A stretch of 30,779 bases of DNA, from positions 1-30,779 of the IMG/VR virus record IMGVR_UViG_3300025168_000398; one strand, written 5' to 3'. How positions within the stretch are numbered: position 1 is the stretch's first letter; every line of letters begins with the position of its first letter. The position numbers were made by a program, and so were the translations under genes. The stretch is from a virus. Positions 21,693 through 29,645 of this stretch are shown here, in pieces. The notes beneath the pieces were generated by a model. That model saw nothing but the letters and a program-made list of their open reading frames with translations. It had not been told where the DNA came from and did not search any database.

Positions 21693-24068
21693 ATGGCTAA
21701 AACGACAGCAACGACAGACGACCAAATTGCAGCATTGTGCAGATCTGAGATCGACAACGCAGCCGGACGATCTGGAGGCGACATCAGCCAGGAAAGAGCA
21801 GAAGCGCTCGACTATTACTTTGGTGAGCCGTATGGCAACGAAGTCGAAGGACGCTCATCGGTAGTGACTCGAGAGGTCATGGAAACAGTGGAGTGGATGT
21901 TGCCCTCGCTGGTTCGCATATTTACCGATGTGGATAATCTGTGTAAATTCGATCCGGTCAACGCCGACGATATAGAGCAAGCAAAGATTGAGACCGAGGT
22001 GGTCAATCACGTTTACTGGAAGCAGAACAAAGGCTTTTATAACACCTACACCATGCTCAAAGATGCGTTGCTGTCTAAGACAGGCATCTTAAAAATCTAT
22101 TGGGACGACACACCAACTGAGACCAAACAAAGCTATGAAGGTTTAGATGAAATGCAGCTGGGCGAGCTGATGATGGATACCGCCATTGAGCGTGAAATAC
22201 TGGAGTTTGAGCAGACCGAGCAAGGCTTTGATGTCACGTTCAAAGAAACAACAGCCAAAGGTTCAATTAAAATAGAGCCAGTCCCGCCAGAGGAATTTGG
22301 TATTGCCCGTAATGCTCGCTCACCGTTCAGCGAAGATTCTAATTTCTGTTACCACCGGACTGAGAAATCGTTCAGTGAATTAGTAGAGATGGGCTATGAC
22401 GTGGAGACGATTCGCGGCTTGCCGTACGATGATGACGTATTGACGCCAGAGCAATTGGCACGGTATGCAGATTCAGACTCGCAGATGCCGTTTGATTACT
22501 CCTCCACTGAATCGATGAGGATGTATTGGATCTCTGAGTGCTATGTGAGAGTCGATAGAGACGGCGATGGGATCGCAGAGCTTTTTAAAGTCTGCATGGC
22601 AGGAGGTAATTACAGCGCAACGAGCAGCCAGTTGTTGTCTATTGAGCCTGTGGATTTTATGCCGTTCGCTTGTGTGTCGCCTATCTTGATGCCGCACAAA
22701 TTCTATGGGCTATCGATTGCTGATTTAACTATGGACATTCAGCTGATCAAATCGACACTGACACGCTCGATGTTAGACAACACGTATTTGTCTAATAACT
22801 CACGCACAGCGGTGAACGATCAGCATGTGAACCTCGATGATTTATTAACCTCCCGCCCTGGGGGTGTGGTCAGGTTTAAAGGTGATGGTGGTGCAGGTTC
22901 CTACATTACGCCGTTAGCACATAACCCGTTACCGCCAGAAGCGTTCAGCATGATGAGTTACCTGGACGATGTGCGCAAACAAAGAACAGGCGTCGGCAAT
23001 GAGGTCGGTGGATTAGATTCTAATGCACTGGCTAACGTCAATACTGGCGTTGCGGCCCTAGCGTATGACGCAGCCCGCATGAAGATAGAGCTGATTGCTC
23101 GTATCATCGCTGAAGTGGGTTTTAGGACAGTATTTAAATTGATCCACAAGTTGTTAATGACGCACCAGGACAGAGAAATGGTGGTCAATGTCGCGGGTGA
23201 GTTTGGCGCGTTTAACCCTAGTGAATGGCGTGAAAGAGTCAACACGACTATTACTGTTGGCGTCGGTACAGTGTCACGCGAACGACGTATGGTGGCGCTT
23301 GATACCATCATGGCGAAACAAATGGAGCAAGTACAAGCTGACGGTTTAGGCACGATAGTCCAACCGCATCAAATGTATCAAAGCCTGGCAGATATGACCG
23401 ATGCGCTTGGTTTAGAGGCGTCATCGTATTTTACCGATCCGAGAACTGTACCTCCTGCACCACCACAACCAGACGTTCAGGCTGAGTTAGCGAAAACGCA
23501 TGCTCAAGCGCTGATGATGGAGGCGCAATCTAAATTAGATGCCAACCAGGTGAAAGTACAACAGATGCAAATGGATCAGCAGATCAAAATGCGTCAACAA
23601 GAATTGAGCATGCAAGAGACGCAATTAAAAGCCGACATCGAGCGCATGAAAGCGCAGCTACAGCAGTTTAAGAACTCCAACGATTCAGACGCTAAGATTG
23701 CAAGTCTTGAGCTACAGATGGAAAAACAAGACACCGAGCAAGCCCTGGCGCGTTTGAACTTAGAGCTAGACGCGGTGCAATCTGAGCGCAGCAGCGAAGT
23801 GGCCCAATACAAAGCGCAGCTGGACAACATCACCAAGCTGGTGACCTCGGAGACCAAAGCCGAATCGCCCGTCGATTTGTCTGAAATGCGTGATTTGATT
23901 GGCAGCCTTATGGCGCAGAATCAAGAGATGGTTGAGCGCATTGACGCCATGTCACAAAGCGCATCATCGCCTAAAACGATCATACGAGATGAACAAGGGT
24001 TGGTTGTGCAAATAGGTGACCAGCAGATCATACGCGACGAATCAGGGCAGGTGATGCAAATTGGATGA
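21693..24068 (+). CDS. Portal protein
   Basis: The protein has 791 residues, the large podovirus portal type, forming the ring through which DNA enters and leaves the head. AAGGA lies before the ATG. The N-terminal region (ERAEALDYYFGEPYGNEVEG, VTREVMETVEWMLPSLVRIF) is characteristic. A wing/clip region follows, then a crown with a Gln-rich helix (about 590-720, QMQMDQQIKMRQQELSMQ). The end carries a duplicated motif (IIRDEQGLVVQIG and IIRDESGQVMQIG), a feature I recall from related portals. Position after TerL and before scaffold and capsid fits. Confidence 0.93.
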   Translation: MAKTTATTDDQIAALCRSEIDNAAGRSGGDISQERAEALDYYFGEPYGNEVEGRSSVVTREVMETVEWMLPSLVRIFTDVDNLCKFDPVNADDIEQAKIETEVVNHVYWKQNKGFYNTYTMLKDALLSKTGILKIYWDDTPTETKQSYEGLDEMQLGELMMDTAIEREILEFEQTEQGFDVTFKETTAKGSIKIEPVPPEEFGIARNARSPFSEDSNFCYHRTEKSFSELVEMGYDVETIRGLPYDDDVLTPEQLARYADSDSQMPFDYSSTESMRMYWISECYVRVDRDGDGIAELFKVCMAGGNYSATSSQLLSIEPVDFMPFACVSPILMPHKFYGLSIADLTMDIQLIKSTLTRSMLDNTYLSNNSRTAVNDQHVNLDDLLTSRPGGVVRFKGDGGAGSYITPLAHNPLPPEAFSMMSYLDDVRKQRTGVGNEVGGLDSNALANVNTGVAALAYDAARMKIELIARIIAEVGFRTVFKLIHKLLMTHQDREMVVNVAGEFGAFNPSEWRERVNTTITVGVGTVSRERRMVALDTIMAKQMEQVQADGLGTIVQPHQMYQSLADMTDALGLEASSYFTDPRTVPPAPPQPDVQAELAKTHAQALMMEAQSKLDANQVKVQQMQMDQQIKMRQQELSMQETQLKADIERMKAQLQQFKNSNDSDAKIASLELQMEKQDTEQALARLNLELDAVQSERSSEVAQYKAQLDNITKLVTSETKAESPVDLSEMRDLIGSLMAQNQEMVERIDAMSQSASSPKTIIRDEQGLVVQIGDQQIIRDESGQVMQIG

Positions 24069-24321
24069 ACACACACTCATAGCCGAGCGCGAGCGTGCGC
24101 ACCAGGCGAAACACTTACTTGAAAACACGCTGTATTTAGAAGCGAAAGCTATCGTTTTAAATAATCTCACTGAAGCCTGGCAAGGCACATCAGTCGCCCA
24201 GGCGGATGATAGAGAGCGCATTTATCACATGTTGGTCGCGGCGCGTTCCGTGTTCGATCACATCGATGGCGTAATGCAAACAGGCAAACTGGCACAAATT
24301 CAATTAGACAATAACCGCTGA
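24061..24321 (+). CDS. Small conserved protein after portal (86 aa)
   Basis: The start appears to be TTG at 24061, overlapping the last bases of the portal gene; an AGGTGAT lies before it. The product is helical (AERERAHQAKHLLENTLYLE, DRERIYHMLVAARSVFDHID) and ends QIQLDNNR. Small helical proteins of this pattern commonly follow portal genes in podoviruses, with no assigned role. It may assist head assembly. The start codon is less certain than the gene. Confidence 0.65.
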   Translation: MDEHTLIAERERAHQAKHLLENTLYLEAKAIVLNNLTEAWQGTSVAQADDRERIYHMLVAARSVFDHIDGVMQTGKLAQIQLDNNR

Positions 24322-24337
24322 GAGGCAGGAGAACATC

Positions 24338-25423
24338 ATGGCTGAGACTCAACCATCCATAGAAGAAAGAATAAGCGCATCAATGGCACCAGAAGCTGCG
24401 GAGCCGCCACCGTTGGCCGCAGTTGAGCCACCGCCAGAGGAGATAGTCAGCGAAGCGCCAGAGGCATTAGAGCAAGTCGAGCCAGAGCAAGTCGAGCCAG
24501 AAGCTATAGCAACGGATGACACGTCGGATGACACGCCAGATGTCACGCCAGAGAGCGAAGAAGAAGCAGTGCAGCTGACGTCGCTGCATGAATTGGCCGA
24601 GCATTTAGGGGTCGAGCAAGCTGATTTGTATCAGTTGCAGATCCCCATCACCGATCCTAGCGGTGAACGTCGGGAAGTTAGCCTGGGCGAATGGAAAGAC
24701 ACGTTTCAGAATAACCAACGTGCCGAGCGTTTAGCGCAAGAAGCGTCTGAGCTGAAAACCCAATTACAAGAACAGCAAGTGCAAGTGTCTGAAGCAATGG
24801 AACGCCAAGCACAAGAAGGGGCCGCTTTTCTTAGCCAGGTCGAATCGACGTTGCAACAAGAGTTTCAATCAATCAACTGGGATTCACTGAGGGTCAGTAA
24901 CCCGACGGAATGGACAGCGAAACGACAAGAATTTCAAGAGCGCAATGGTCATTTACAGAACATGCGCCAACAAGCTGCGAGCGCTTACGACCAACAAAAA
25001 GCGGCGCACAGTAAACAGAATCAGGAGCAAATGGCAGAAGTGACCGAGCGAGAGCATCGCTTAATGGTTGCTGCCGTTCCAGACTGGGCAGACGATAGCA
25101 AAAGAGACGCTGAGACGGCGAAACTGCGCGATTATCTCCTCAACACAGGCTATTCCCAAACAGAAGTCGATAACGTATACGACCATCGGAACATTGTGTT
25201 AGCACGCAAGGCCATGATGTTCGACGCGATGTCTAAAAGTGGGAATGCTGCAAAAAAGAAAGTGCTTAAACTTGGCAGTAAGGTTTTAACGCCTGGAGCC
25301 AAGCGTTCAAAAGTACAAGCACAAGCAGGTGCTGAAAGCGCGTTAAGAAAGAGCTTGAAAAAGTCAGGCTCCGTTGATGACGCTACGGCGCTGATACAAC
25401 ACAGACTCACTAACAGGAGATAA
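24338..25423 (+). CDS. Scaffolding protein
   Basis: The protein has 361 residues, with AGGAG before the ATG. It directs capsid assembly and then leaves the head. Residues 1-85 are very acidic and Pro/Glu-rich and include a tandem EQVEPEQVEPEA. Next comes LHELAEHLGVEQADLYQLQI and LGEWKDTFQNNQRAERLAQE, a block typical of scaffold proteins, then a long Gln/Glu-rich coiled coil. The C-terminus is basic (GAKRSKVQAQAGAESALRKS), the usual capsid-binding end. It lies directly before the capsid gene, which agrees. Confidence 0.88.
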   Translation: MAETQPSIEERISASMAPEAAEPPPLAAVEPPPEEIVSEAPEALEQVEPEQVEPEAIATDDTSDDTPDVTPESEEEAVQLTSLHELAEHLGVEQADLYQLQIPITDPSGERREVSLGEWKDTFQNNQRAERLAQEASELKTQLQEQQVQVSEAMERQAQEGAAFLSQVESTLQQEFQSINWDSLRVSNPTEWTAKRQEFQERNGHLQNMRQQAASAYDQQKAAHSKQNQEQMAEVTEREHRLMVAAVPDWADDSKRDAETAKLRDYLLNTGYSQTEVDNVYDHRNIVLARKAMMFDAMSKSGNAAKKKVLKLGSKVLTPGAKRSKVQAQAGAESALRKSLKKSGSVDDATALIQHRLTNRR

Positions 25424-25426
25424 ATT

Positions 25427-26392
25427 ATGGCTATTCCAGGAGGAACGCTTAGTGCGTTCGCTGCGATCGGTCAACGAGAAGACCTTTCAGATATTATATA
25501 CGATATTAGCCCTCTTGATACGCCGTTTCTCAGCAATGCGAAACGCGGCTCTGCCAAAGCTGTCTATCATGAATGGCAGACTGATTCGCTTACTGCGGCT
25601 GCTGTCAATGCGCAGATAGAAGGCGATGATGCGACTACAAACACTGCGGTCGTGACTAACCGTTTGGGTAACTTCACTCAGATCAGCACTAAAGTGCCTC
25701 GCGTGACAGGGACATTACAGTCTGTTGCCACTGCTGGCCGAGCTGATGAGATGAGTTATCAGATCTCAAAATCAGGTAAAGAGCTGAAACGCGATATGGA
25801 AACGGCTTTAACTGGCATCCAGATCGGAACAGCTGGCGGCGCAGGTACAGCGAGAACTCTCGCAGGTATTGGCTCCTGGCTATCCACCAACCAGGCTCAG
25901 TCAGGTGCAGATACTACTACACCTCCAACAACGGCTGGCGCTCCTGCTACTGCTCCGACTCCAGGTACTGCAGCAGCCTTCTCTGAAGTTCAGTTGAAAG
26001 CTTGTCTAGCGGCCGTTTGGAACTCTGGCGGTAATCCTGGTGTTGTGATGTGCGGAAGCGCAAACAAGCAGCTGGCTTCAGCGTTTGCAGGTATCGGAAC
26101 GCAATTCCGAGATGTGCAACCAAATGGCCCAGTAGCGCCAGGCTCAATTGTCGGTGCGGCTGATATTTATATCAGTGACTTCGGGCAGTTACAAATTGTA
26201 GCTAATCGATTTATGGCAGCGGCAAATGTTTATGCGCTTGATATGGATTATTGGGAAGTCAATTCTCTGCGTCCGATCCAAACTGAATCACTGAGTAAAA
26301 CTGGTGACTCGGATCGCTCCATGATATTGGCGGAATATACTTTGTCATCGCTGAACGAATCAGCGTCTGGGAAAATATATACCACTACATAG
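25427..26392 (+). CDS. Major capsid protein, SU10/DUF5309-like HK97 fold
   Basis: The protein has 321 residues, with AGGAG before the ATG. The N-terminus (LSDIIYDISPLDTPFLSNAK, VYHEWQTDSL) is the hallmark of SU10-type capsid proteins, with conserved blocks ISTKVPRVTGTLQSV and ELKRDMETAL and a C-terminal WEVNSLRPIQTESLSKTGDS region. A Thr/Pro/Ala-rich loop near residues 160-185 probably lies on the surface. It follows the scaffold gene by three bases and is followed by a strong terminator, as expected for the most abundant protein. Confidence 0.93.
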   Translation: MAIPGGTLSAFAAIGQREDLSDIIYDISPLDTPFLSNAKRGSAKAVYHEWQTDSLTAAAVNAQIEGDDATTNTAVVTNRLGNFTQISTKVPRVTGTLQSVATAGRADEMSYQISKSGKELKRDMETALTGIQIGTAGGAGTARTLAGIGSWLSTNQAQSGADTTTPPTTAGAPATAPTPGTAAAFSEVQLKACLAAVWNSGGNPGVVMCGSANKQLASAFAGIGTQFRDVQPNGPVAPGSIVGAADIYISDFGQLQIVANRFMAAANVYALDMDYWEVNSLRPIQTESLSKTGDSDRSMILAEYTLSSLNESASGKIYTTT

Positions 26393-26432
26393 GTAATCCC
26401 CTACTACAGCGAGGCAACTCGCTTCTCCCAAA

Positions 26433-26460
26433 AAGGGCGACTTCGGTCGCCCTTACTTTT
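26433..26460 (+). terminator. Strong rho-independent terminator after the capsid gene
   Basis: AAGGGCGAC (26433-26441) pairs with GTCGCCCTT (26446-26454), nine pairs around a TTCG tetraloop, followed by ACTTTT. It would reduce transcription past the capsid gene. Confidence 0.9.
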
Positions 26461-26475
26461 AACAAGAGGTGATAT

Positions 26476-26625
26476 ATGAAATCAGCATCCAAAAAAGATT
26501 CTTTGAAAAACTTTACAAAAACAAACAATCAGGCCATGAAAAAGACAGGCAATTTTGTCAAAGGTGCTATGAATCAAATGGGCAAGAATGCGACATTTAA
26601 TAGCGGCTCCAAACGGCACGCTTAA
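26476..26625 (+). CDS. Small basic protein after capsid terminator (49 aa)
   Basis: AAGAGGTGAT lies before the ATG. The product is polar and basic (MKSASKKDSLKNFTKTNNQ, KKTGNFVKGAMNQMGKNATF) with an Asn/Ser/Lys bias and no hydrophobic segment. The next gene begins right after its stop (TAAATG), so translation is coupled. No family is recognised. It may be a minor head component. Confidence 0.55.
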   Translation: MKSASKKDSLKNFTKTNNQAMKKTGNFVKGAMNQMGKNATFNSGSKRHA

Positions 26626-26979
26626 ATGAAGCGTTTATTAGATTACGATCCTGTAACTGGCACGCAGTCCTGGCATGAATACGATCACAATACCAAGATC
26701 ACAACAATTGCTGAAGTGCAGGACGTTGAGCCTATTTTAAACGCCAACAAAGCGGCTAGAAATCAAGGCCAGGGCGGTGCGATGGGGTTGAATGAGGTCT
26801 CACAACGTGGGATTAAAAACAACTGGTGGCATGCTGCCTCGGTCCCAAACTCGGTGATTCTTAAGTGGAAAAAAGAGCTAGGCGTCGACATCTACAACAG
26901 AGACCATTTGCCCGCCATTAAGAAGCTGTTGAATAACCGCGACTGGTCCTATTTACGCACAGGGACGGGGCGTGTCTGA
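26626..26979 (+). CDS. Conserved phage head-region protein (117 aa)
   Basis: The ATG is directly after the stop of the preceding small gene and has no ribosome site of its own, so coupling is likely. The sequence begins LLDYDPVTGTQSWHEYD and ends NNWWHAASVPNSVILKW, VDIYNRDHLPAIKKLLNN, WSYLRTGTGRV. I recall proteins with the pattern WHVA.IPNSVI.KW....GVD.....DH...I...LN from podoviruses of marine origin, next to the SU10-type capsid gene. Function unknown. Confidence 0.65.
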   Translation: MKRLLDYDPVTGTQSWHEYDHNTKITTIAEVQDVEPILNANKAARNQGQGGAMGLNEVSQRGIKNNWWHAASVPNSVILKWKKELGVDIYNRDHLPAIKKLLNNRDWSYLRTGTGRV

Positions 26980-28342
26980 GCTATTACAAGATTGCGATAC
27001 CGCAATTGAATATGGCGATCTGGAGTTTGCCGGACAAGGCTTATTAAAAGTGTTGTCGCAAGATCCAGCGAACCATGAAGCCTGGACAACGCTGGCACGC
27101 TTTTTCATCGATGCTGGTAAAGCGCCTTATGCTTATCCAATAGCGGTTGCCGCCGTGTCTGAGAGTAAGACCTGGCGTAATCTGTTATTACTTGGCTCGG
27201 TACAAGCTGTATTACAGGACGCTAAAGAAGCCTGTAAGACTTTGCAGCAAGCGTTAAAACTCATGCCAGACGATGAGCCTGATAGCAACAAAGCGATTGT
27301 TTATCGACAGTTAGCCAGTGCTTATGTGCAGGGCTATGATTTTGAGAAAACTAAATATTACGCTAATTTGTCGCTTGCGCTCGAAGATCATCACCAGCCT
27401 AAAACTTCATTGGCGTTTGCAGCATTGCACGAACGTGACTGGGACACAGGCTGGAAACTGTATCGCTCGCAGCTAGGTAATTCAAACCAGCGAGAACTAC
27501 AAGACTACGGATTGCCAGAATGGAAAGGCGAGAAAAAAGCCACGGTTTTAGTGTACGGCGAGCAAGGGCTGGGCGATCAGATTGCCTATATGTCTGCTTG
27601 TCCGTTCACGCCCAAACAAATTATCTGCAACCCTAAATTAACCGAATTGTTTAGCTTAACGTTTCCGTTTAGCGAAGTGCATGGCTCGCAATTTGATCCG
27701 TTCAATAAGCCTGTCAAAGCAACGCATCAAGTCTCGATGGCGAGCTTCATGCCTTACGCGCAAATGAAACGACGAGGCGCTTATCTGAAACCGCGCAGAG
27801 AAAAAGAGCTGCAATGGTCAGGGCTATTGTCATCGTTGAACTATGGTAAGCCGCGCATTGGTATCGCCTGGACAGGTGGCGCGATGAAGTCAGACGGTTG
27901 GCGCAATAGAAATCTCAGCTTGCATGATTTAAAACCTATTTTAGAGTTAGATGCGACATTTGTGTCTCTCGAATATAAAGACAGATCTGACGAAATAGCG
28001 CAGTTTACGAAAGAGACAGGCATTGCGATACAAGATTGGCCCTGGGGCAATATGTCTCAAGCGTATGAAGATCAGGCCGCTTTAGTCTCTCAGCTTGATT
28101 TGGTGGTCAGCGTCCCAACAACGGTCTATCACCTGGCGGGTGGGTTAGGCGTGCCAGCGTTGGTATTGGTTCACGATCAGCCACATTTTCACGAAGGCAT
28201 CAGCGGTGATTGTCCCTGGTGGGAATCAGTTAAATTTTATCGACGCTCAGAGATGGGAACGCAACAAGCTATTGAGGCGGTGAGAGATGCCATTGTTGGA
28301 TCATTTAAAGAGATGAAAACAGGAAAAATAAAAATAGCATGA
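26972..28342 (+). CDS. TPR-domain glycosyltransferase-like protein
   Basis: The protein has 456 residues and starts on GTG at 26972, overlapping the previous gene. Residues about 1-160 contain TPR-like helical pairs (EAWTTLARFFIDAGKAPYAY, ASAYVQGYDFEKTKYYANLS). From about 185 there is a GT-B-like glycosyltransferase region: VLVYGEQGLGDQIAYMSA, PRIGIAWTGG, NRNLSLHDLKPIL, VSLEYKD, QLDLVVSVPTTVYHLAGGLG and VPALVLVHDQPHFHEG. The GEQGLGD and VSVPTTVYHLAGGLG blocks are seen in TPR glycosyltransferases. It may decorate virion proteins or the host surface. It is coupled to a second glycosyltransferase. Confidence 0.82.
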   Translation: MSELLQDCDTAIEYGDLEFAGQGLLKVLSQDPANHEAWTTLARFFIDAGKAPYAYPIAVAAVSESKTWRNLLLLGSVQAVLQDAKEACKTLQQALKLMPDDEPDSNKAIVYRQLASAYVQGYDFEKTKYYANLSLALEDHHQPKTSLAFAALHERDWDTGWKLYRSQLGNSNQRELQDYGLPEWKGEKKATVLVYGEQGLGDQIAYMSACPFTPKQIICNPKLTELFSLTFPFSEVHGSQFDPFNKPVKATHQVSMASFMPYAQMKRRGAYLKPRREKELQWSGLLSSLNYGKPRIGIAWTGGAMKSDGWRNRNLSLHDLKPILELDATFVSLEYKDRSDEIAQFTKETGIAIQDWPWGNMSQAYEDQAALVSQLDLVVSVPTTVYHLAGGLGVPALVLVHDQPHFHEGISGDCPWWESVKFYRRSEMGTQQAIEAVRDAIVGSFKEMKTGKIKIA

Positions 28343-29022
28343 GAGTCTATATCGGTATCGATCCCAGACAACCAATAGCTTTTAACGTGTTGCAATGGTC
28401 TATCACGCGCAGAACAAGTAAACCGTTAGCCATCGTGCCTTTAGTCTTGCCGACGCTGCCTATTACCAGGAGCGGTTTGACCGACTTTACTTATTCTCGA
28501 TACCTGGTACCCGCATTGTCCGGCTTTCAAGGGATAAGCGTATTTTTAGACGCTGACATGCTGTTACAGACCGATATTAACGAGCTAGAGACATTGATTG
28601 ACACAGAGCATGCGGTCTCAGTCGTTAAAAGCCAGAATCGTTTTGAATGGCCCTCGATGATGGTGTTTAACAATGAGAAGTGCAAAACACTGACCGCTGA
28701 TTATATTAACGATGAAAGCAACCATCCGAGTGATTTTAAATGGGCTGACTCAGTAGGCGAACTGCCGACAGAATGGAATTTCACAGTAGGTTACGACAAG
28801 CCTATAGACGCGCCTAAGTTAATTCACTACACCGCTGGTATACCGCATTTTCCTGAGACAAAAGATTGTGACTTTGCGGATGCCTGGCGAAAAGAATTTG
28901 ATTCGATGACAGGCAATTGTAGCTGGTTAGAGCTGATGGGTGATTCAGTACACGCCGAGCTAGTCTTAAACAACATTACGGAGAAGCGTAAAGCATGGCA
29001 ATCTCGACATACAGTGAATTAA
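28339..29022 (+). CDS. Glycosyltransferase (GT8-like, DxD)
   Basis: The protein has 227 residues and starts on an overlapping ATGA. The N-terminal VYIGIDPRQPIAFNVLQWSI, TDFTYSRYLVP (about 49-59) and the sugar-nucleotide-binding DxD at Asp71-Asp73 (FLDADMLL) are typical of a family I recall from phages and bacteria. Further blocks are WPSMMVFNNEKC, GELPTEWNFTVGY, and the C-terminal LIHYTAGIPHF and CDFADAW. It should transfer a sugar from a nucleotide donor; the acceptor is unknown. It overlaps the adaptor gene by 28 bases and so is made with head-tail proteins. Confidence 0.85.
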   Translation: MRVYIGIDPRQPIAFNVLQWSITRRTSKPLAIVPLVLPTLPITRSGLTDFTYSRYLVPALSGFQGISVFLDADMLLQTDINELETLIDTEHAVSVVKSQNRFEWPSMMVFNNEKCKTLTADYINDESNHPSDFKWADSVGELPTEWNFTVGYDKPIDAPKLIHYTAGIPHFPETKDCDFADAWRKEFDSMTGNCSWLELMGDSVHAELVLNNITEKRKAWQSRHTVN

Positions 29023-29645
29023 AAACAGCCATCGCCGATTGGACTGCGCGAGATGATTTAACCAGTTATATCGACAACTTTATCGATCTCGCAGAAACGT
29101 ATTTAAAACGTGCGCCATCATTGCCACGTTTGGCGGAGATTGGCGGAGTTCGAGGCAACATCACGCGCTTGTCAGGCACGCTGTCAACGTCAGCAAACAC
29201 GCTCGATCTGCCAGCAGATTATTTAGACTCCTATCGTTTGACGTTAACCTCTGGTGGCGTGACAAGCATTGTGCGTTATGTCGATCCGACACAGTTAAGC
29301 GTCTACCAACGCTCGGGGGCTGGTTTGCCGCGTTTCTACACTATTTCAGACAAAATTGAATTTGATGTAACCCCAGATTCGGCCTATGCCTATGAGTTGT
29401 CCTACTATCCAAAAGTAACGGCTTTATCTGCGTCGAATACGACCAACTGGGTGTTGACTGATTATCCTGACGTGTATTTGGCGGCGTGTTTGTTTCATGC
29501 GTTCCGCTTTACCCAGGACGATGCGACCTCAAAAGATTGGCTCGACCAATATAAAGTGGCCGCCTGGTCAGCGTCAGAGACTTATCGCCAGGGCCGTGTG
29601 AATCAAGGGCCGATCAGCGTTAAAACGGATTCAATCACGCCATGA
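28995..29645 (+). CDS. Head-tail adaptor protein
   Basis: The protein has 216 residues, with GGAG before the ATG at 28995. The N-terminal helix (SELKTAIADWTARDDLTSY, IDLAETYLKRA) followed by beta-rich segments (LDLPADYLDSYRLTL, VRYVDPTQLSVYQ, FDVTPDSAYAYELSYYPKV) and a C-terminal helix (YLAACLFHAFRFTQDD) is the layout of podovirus adaptor proteins that sit under the portal. It comes directly before the nozzle-like gene, the same order as in T7-like and P22-like assemblies. The product probably forms a dodecameric ring. Confidence 0.78.
   Translation: MAISTYSELKTAIADWTARDDLTSYIDNFIDLAETYLKRAPSLPRLAEIGGVRGNITRLSGTLSTSANTLDLPADYLDSYRLTLTSGGVTSIVRYVDPTQLSVYQRSGAGLPRFYTISDKIEFDVTPDSAYAYELSYYPKVTALSASNTTNWVLTDYPDVYLAACLFHAFRFTQDDATSKDWLDQYKVAAWSASETYRQGRVNQGPISVKTDSITP

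Noticed and set aside
24468-24548. Short tandem repeats in the scaffold gene as a possible regulatory repeat
   Set aside because: They are in frame and encode the acidic EQVEP and DDT-type repeats of a disordered N-terminus, common in scaffolding proteins.
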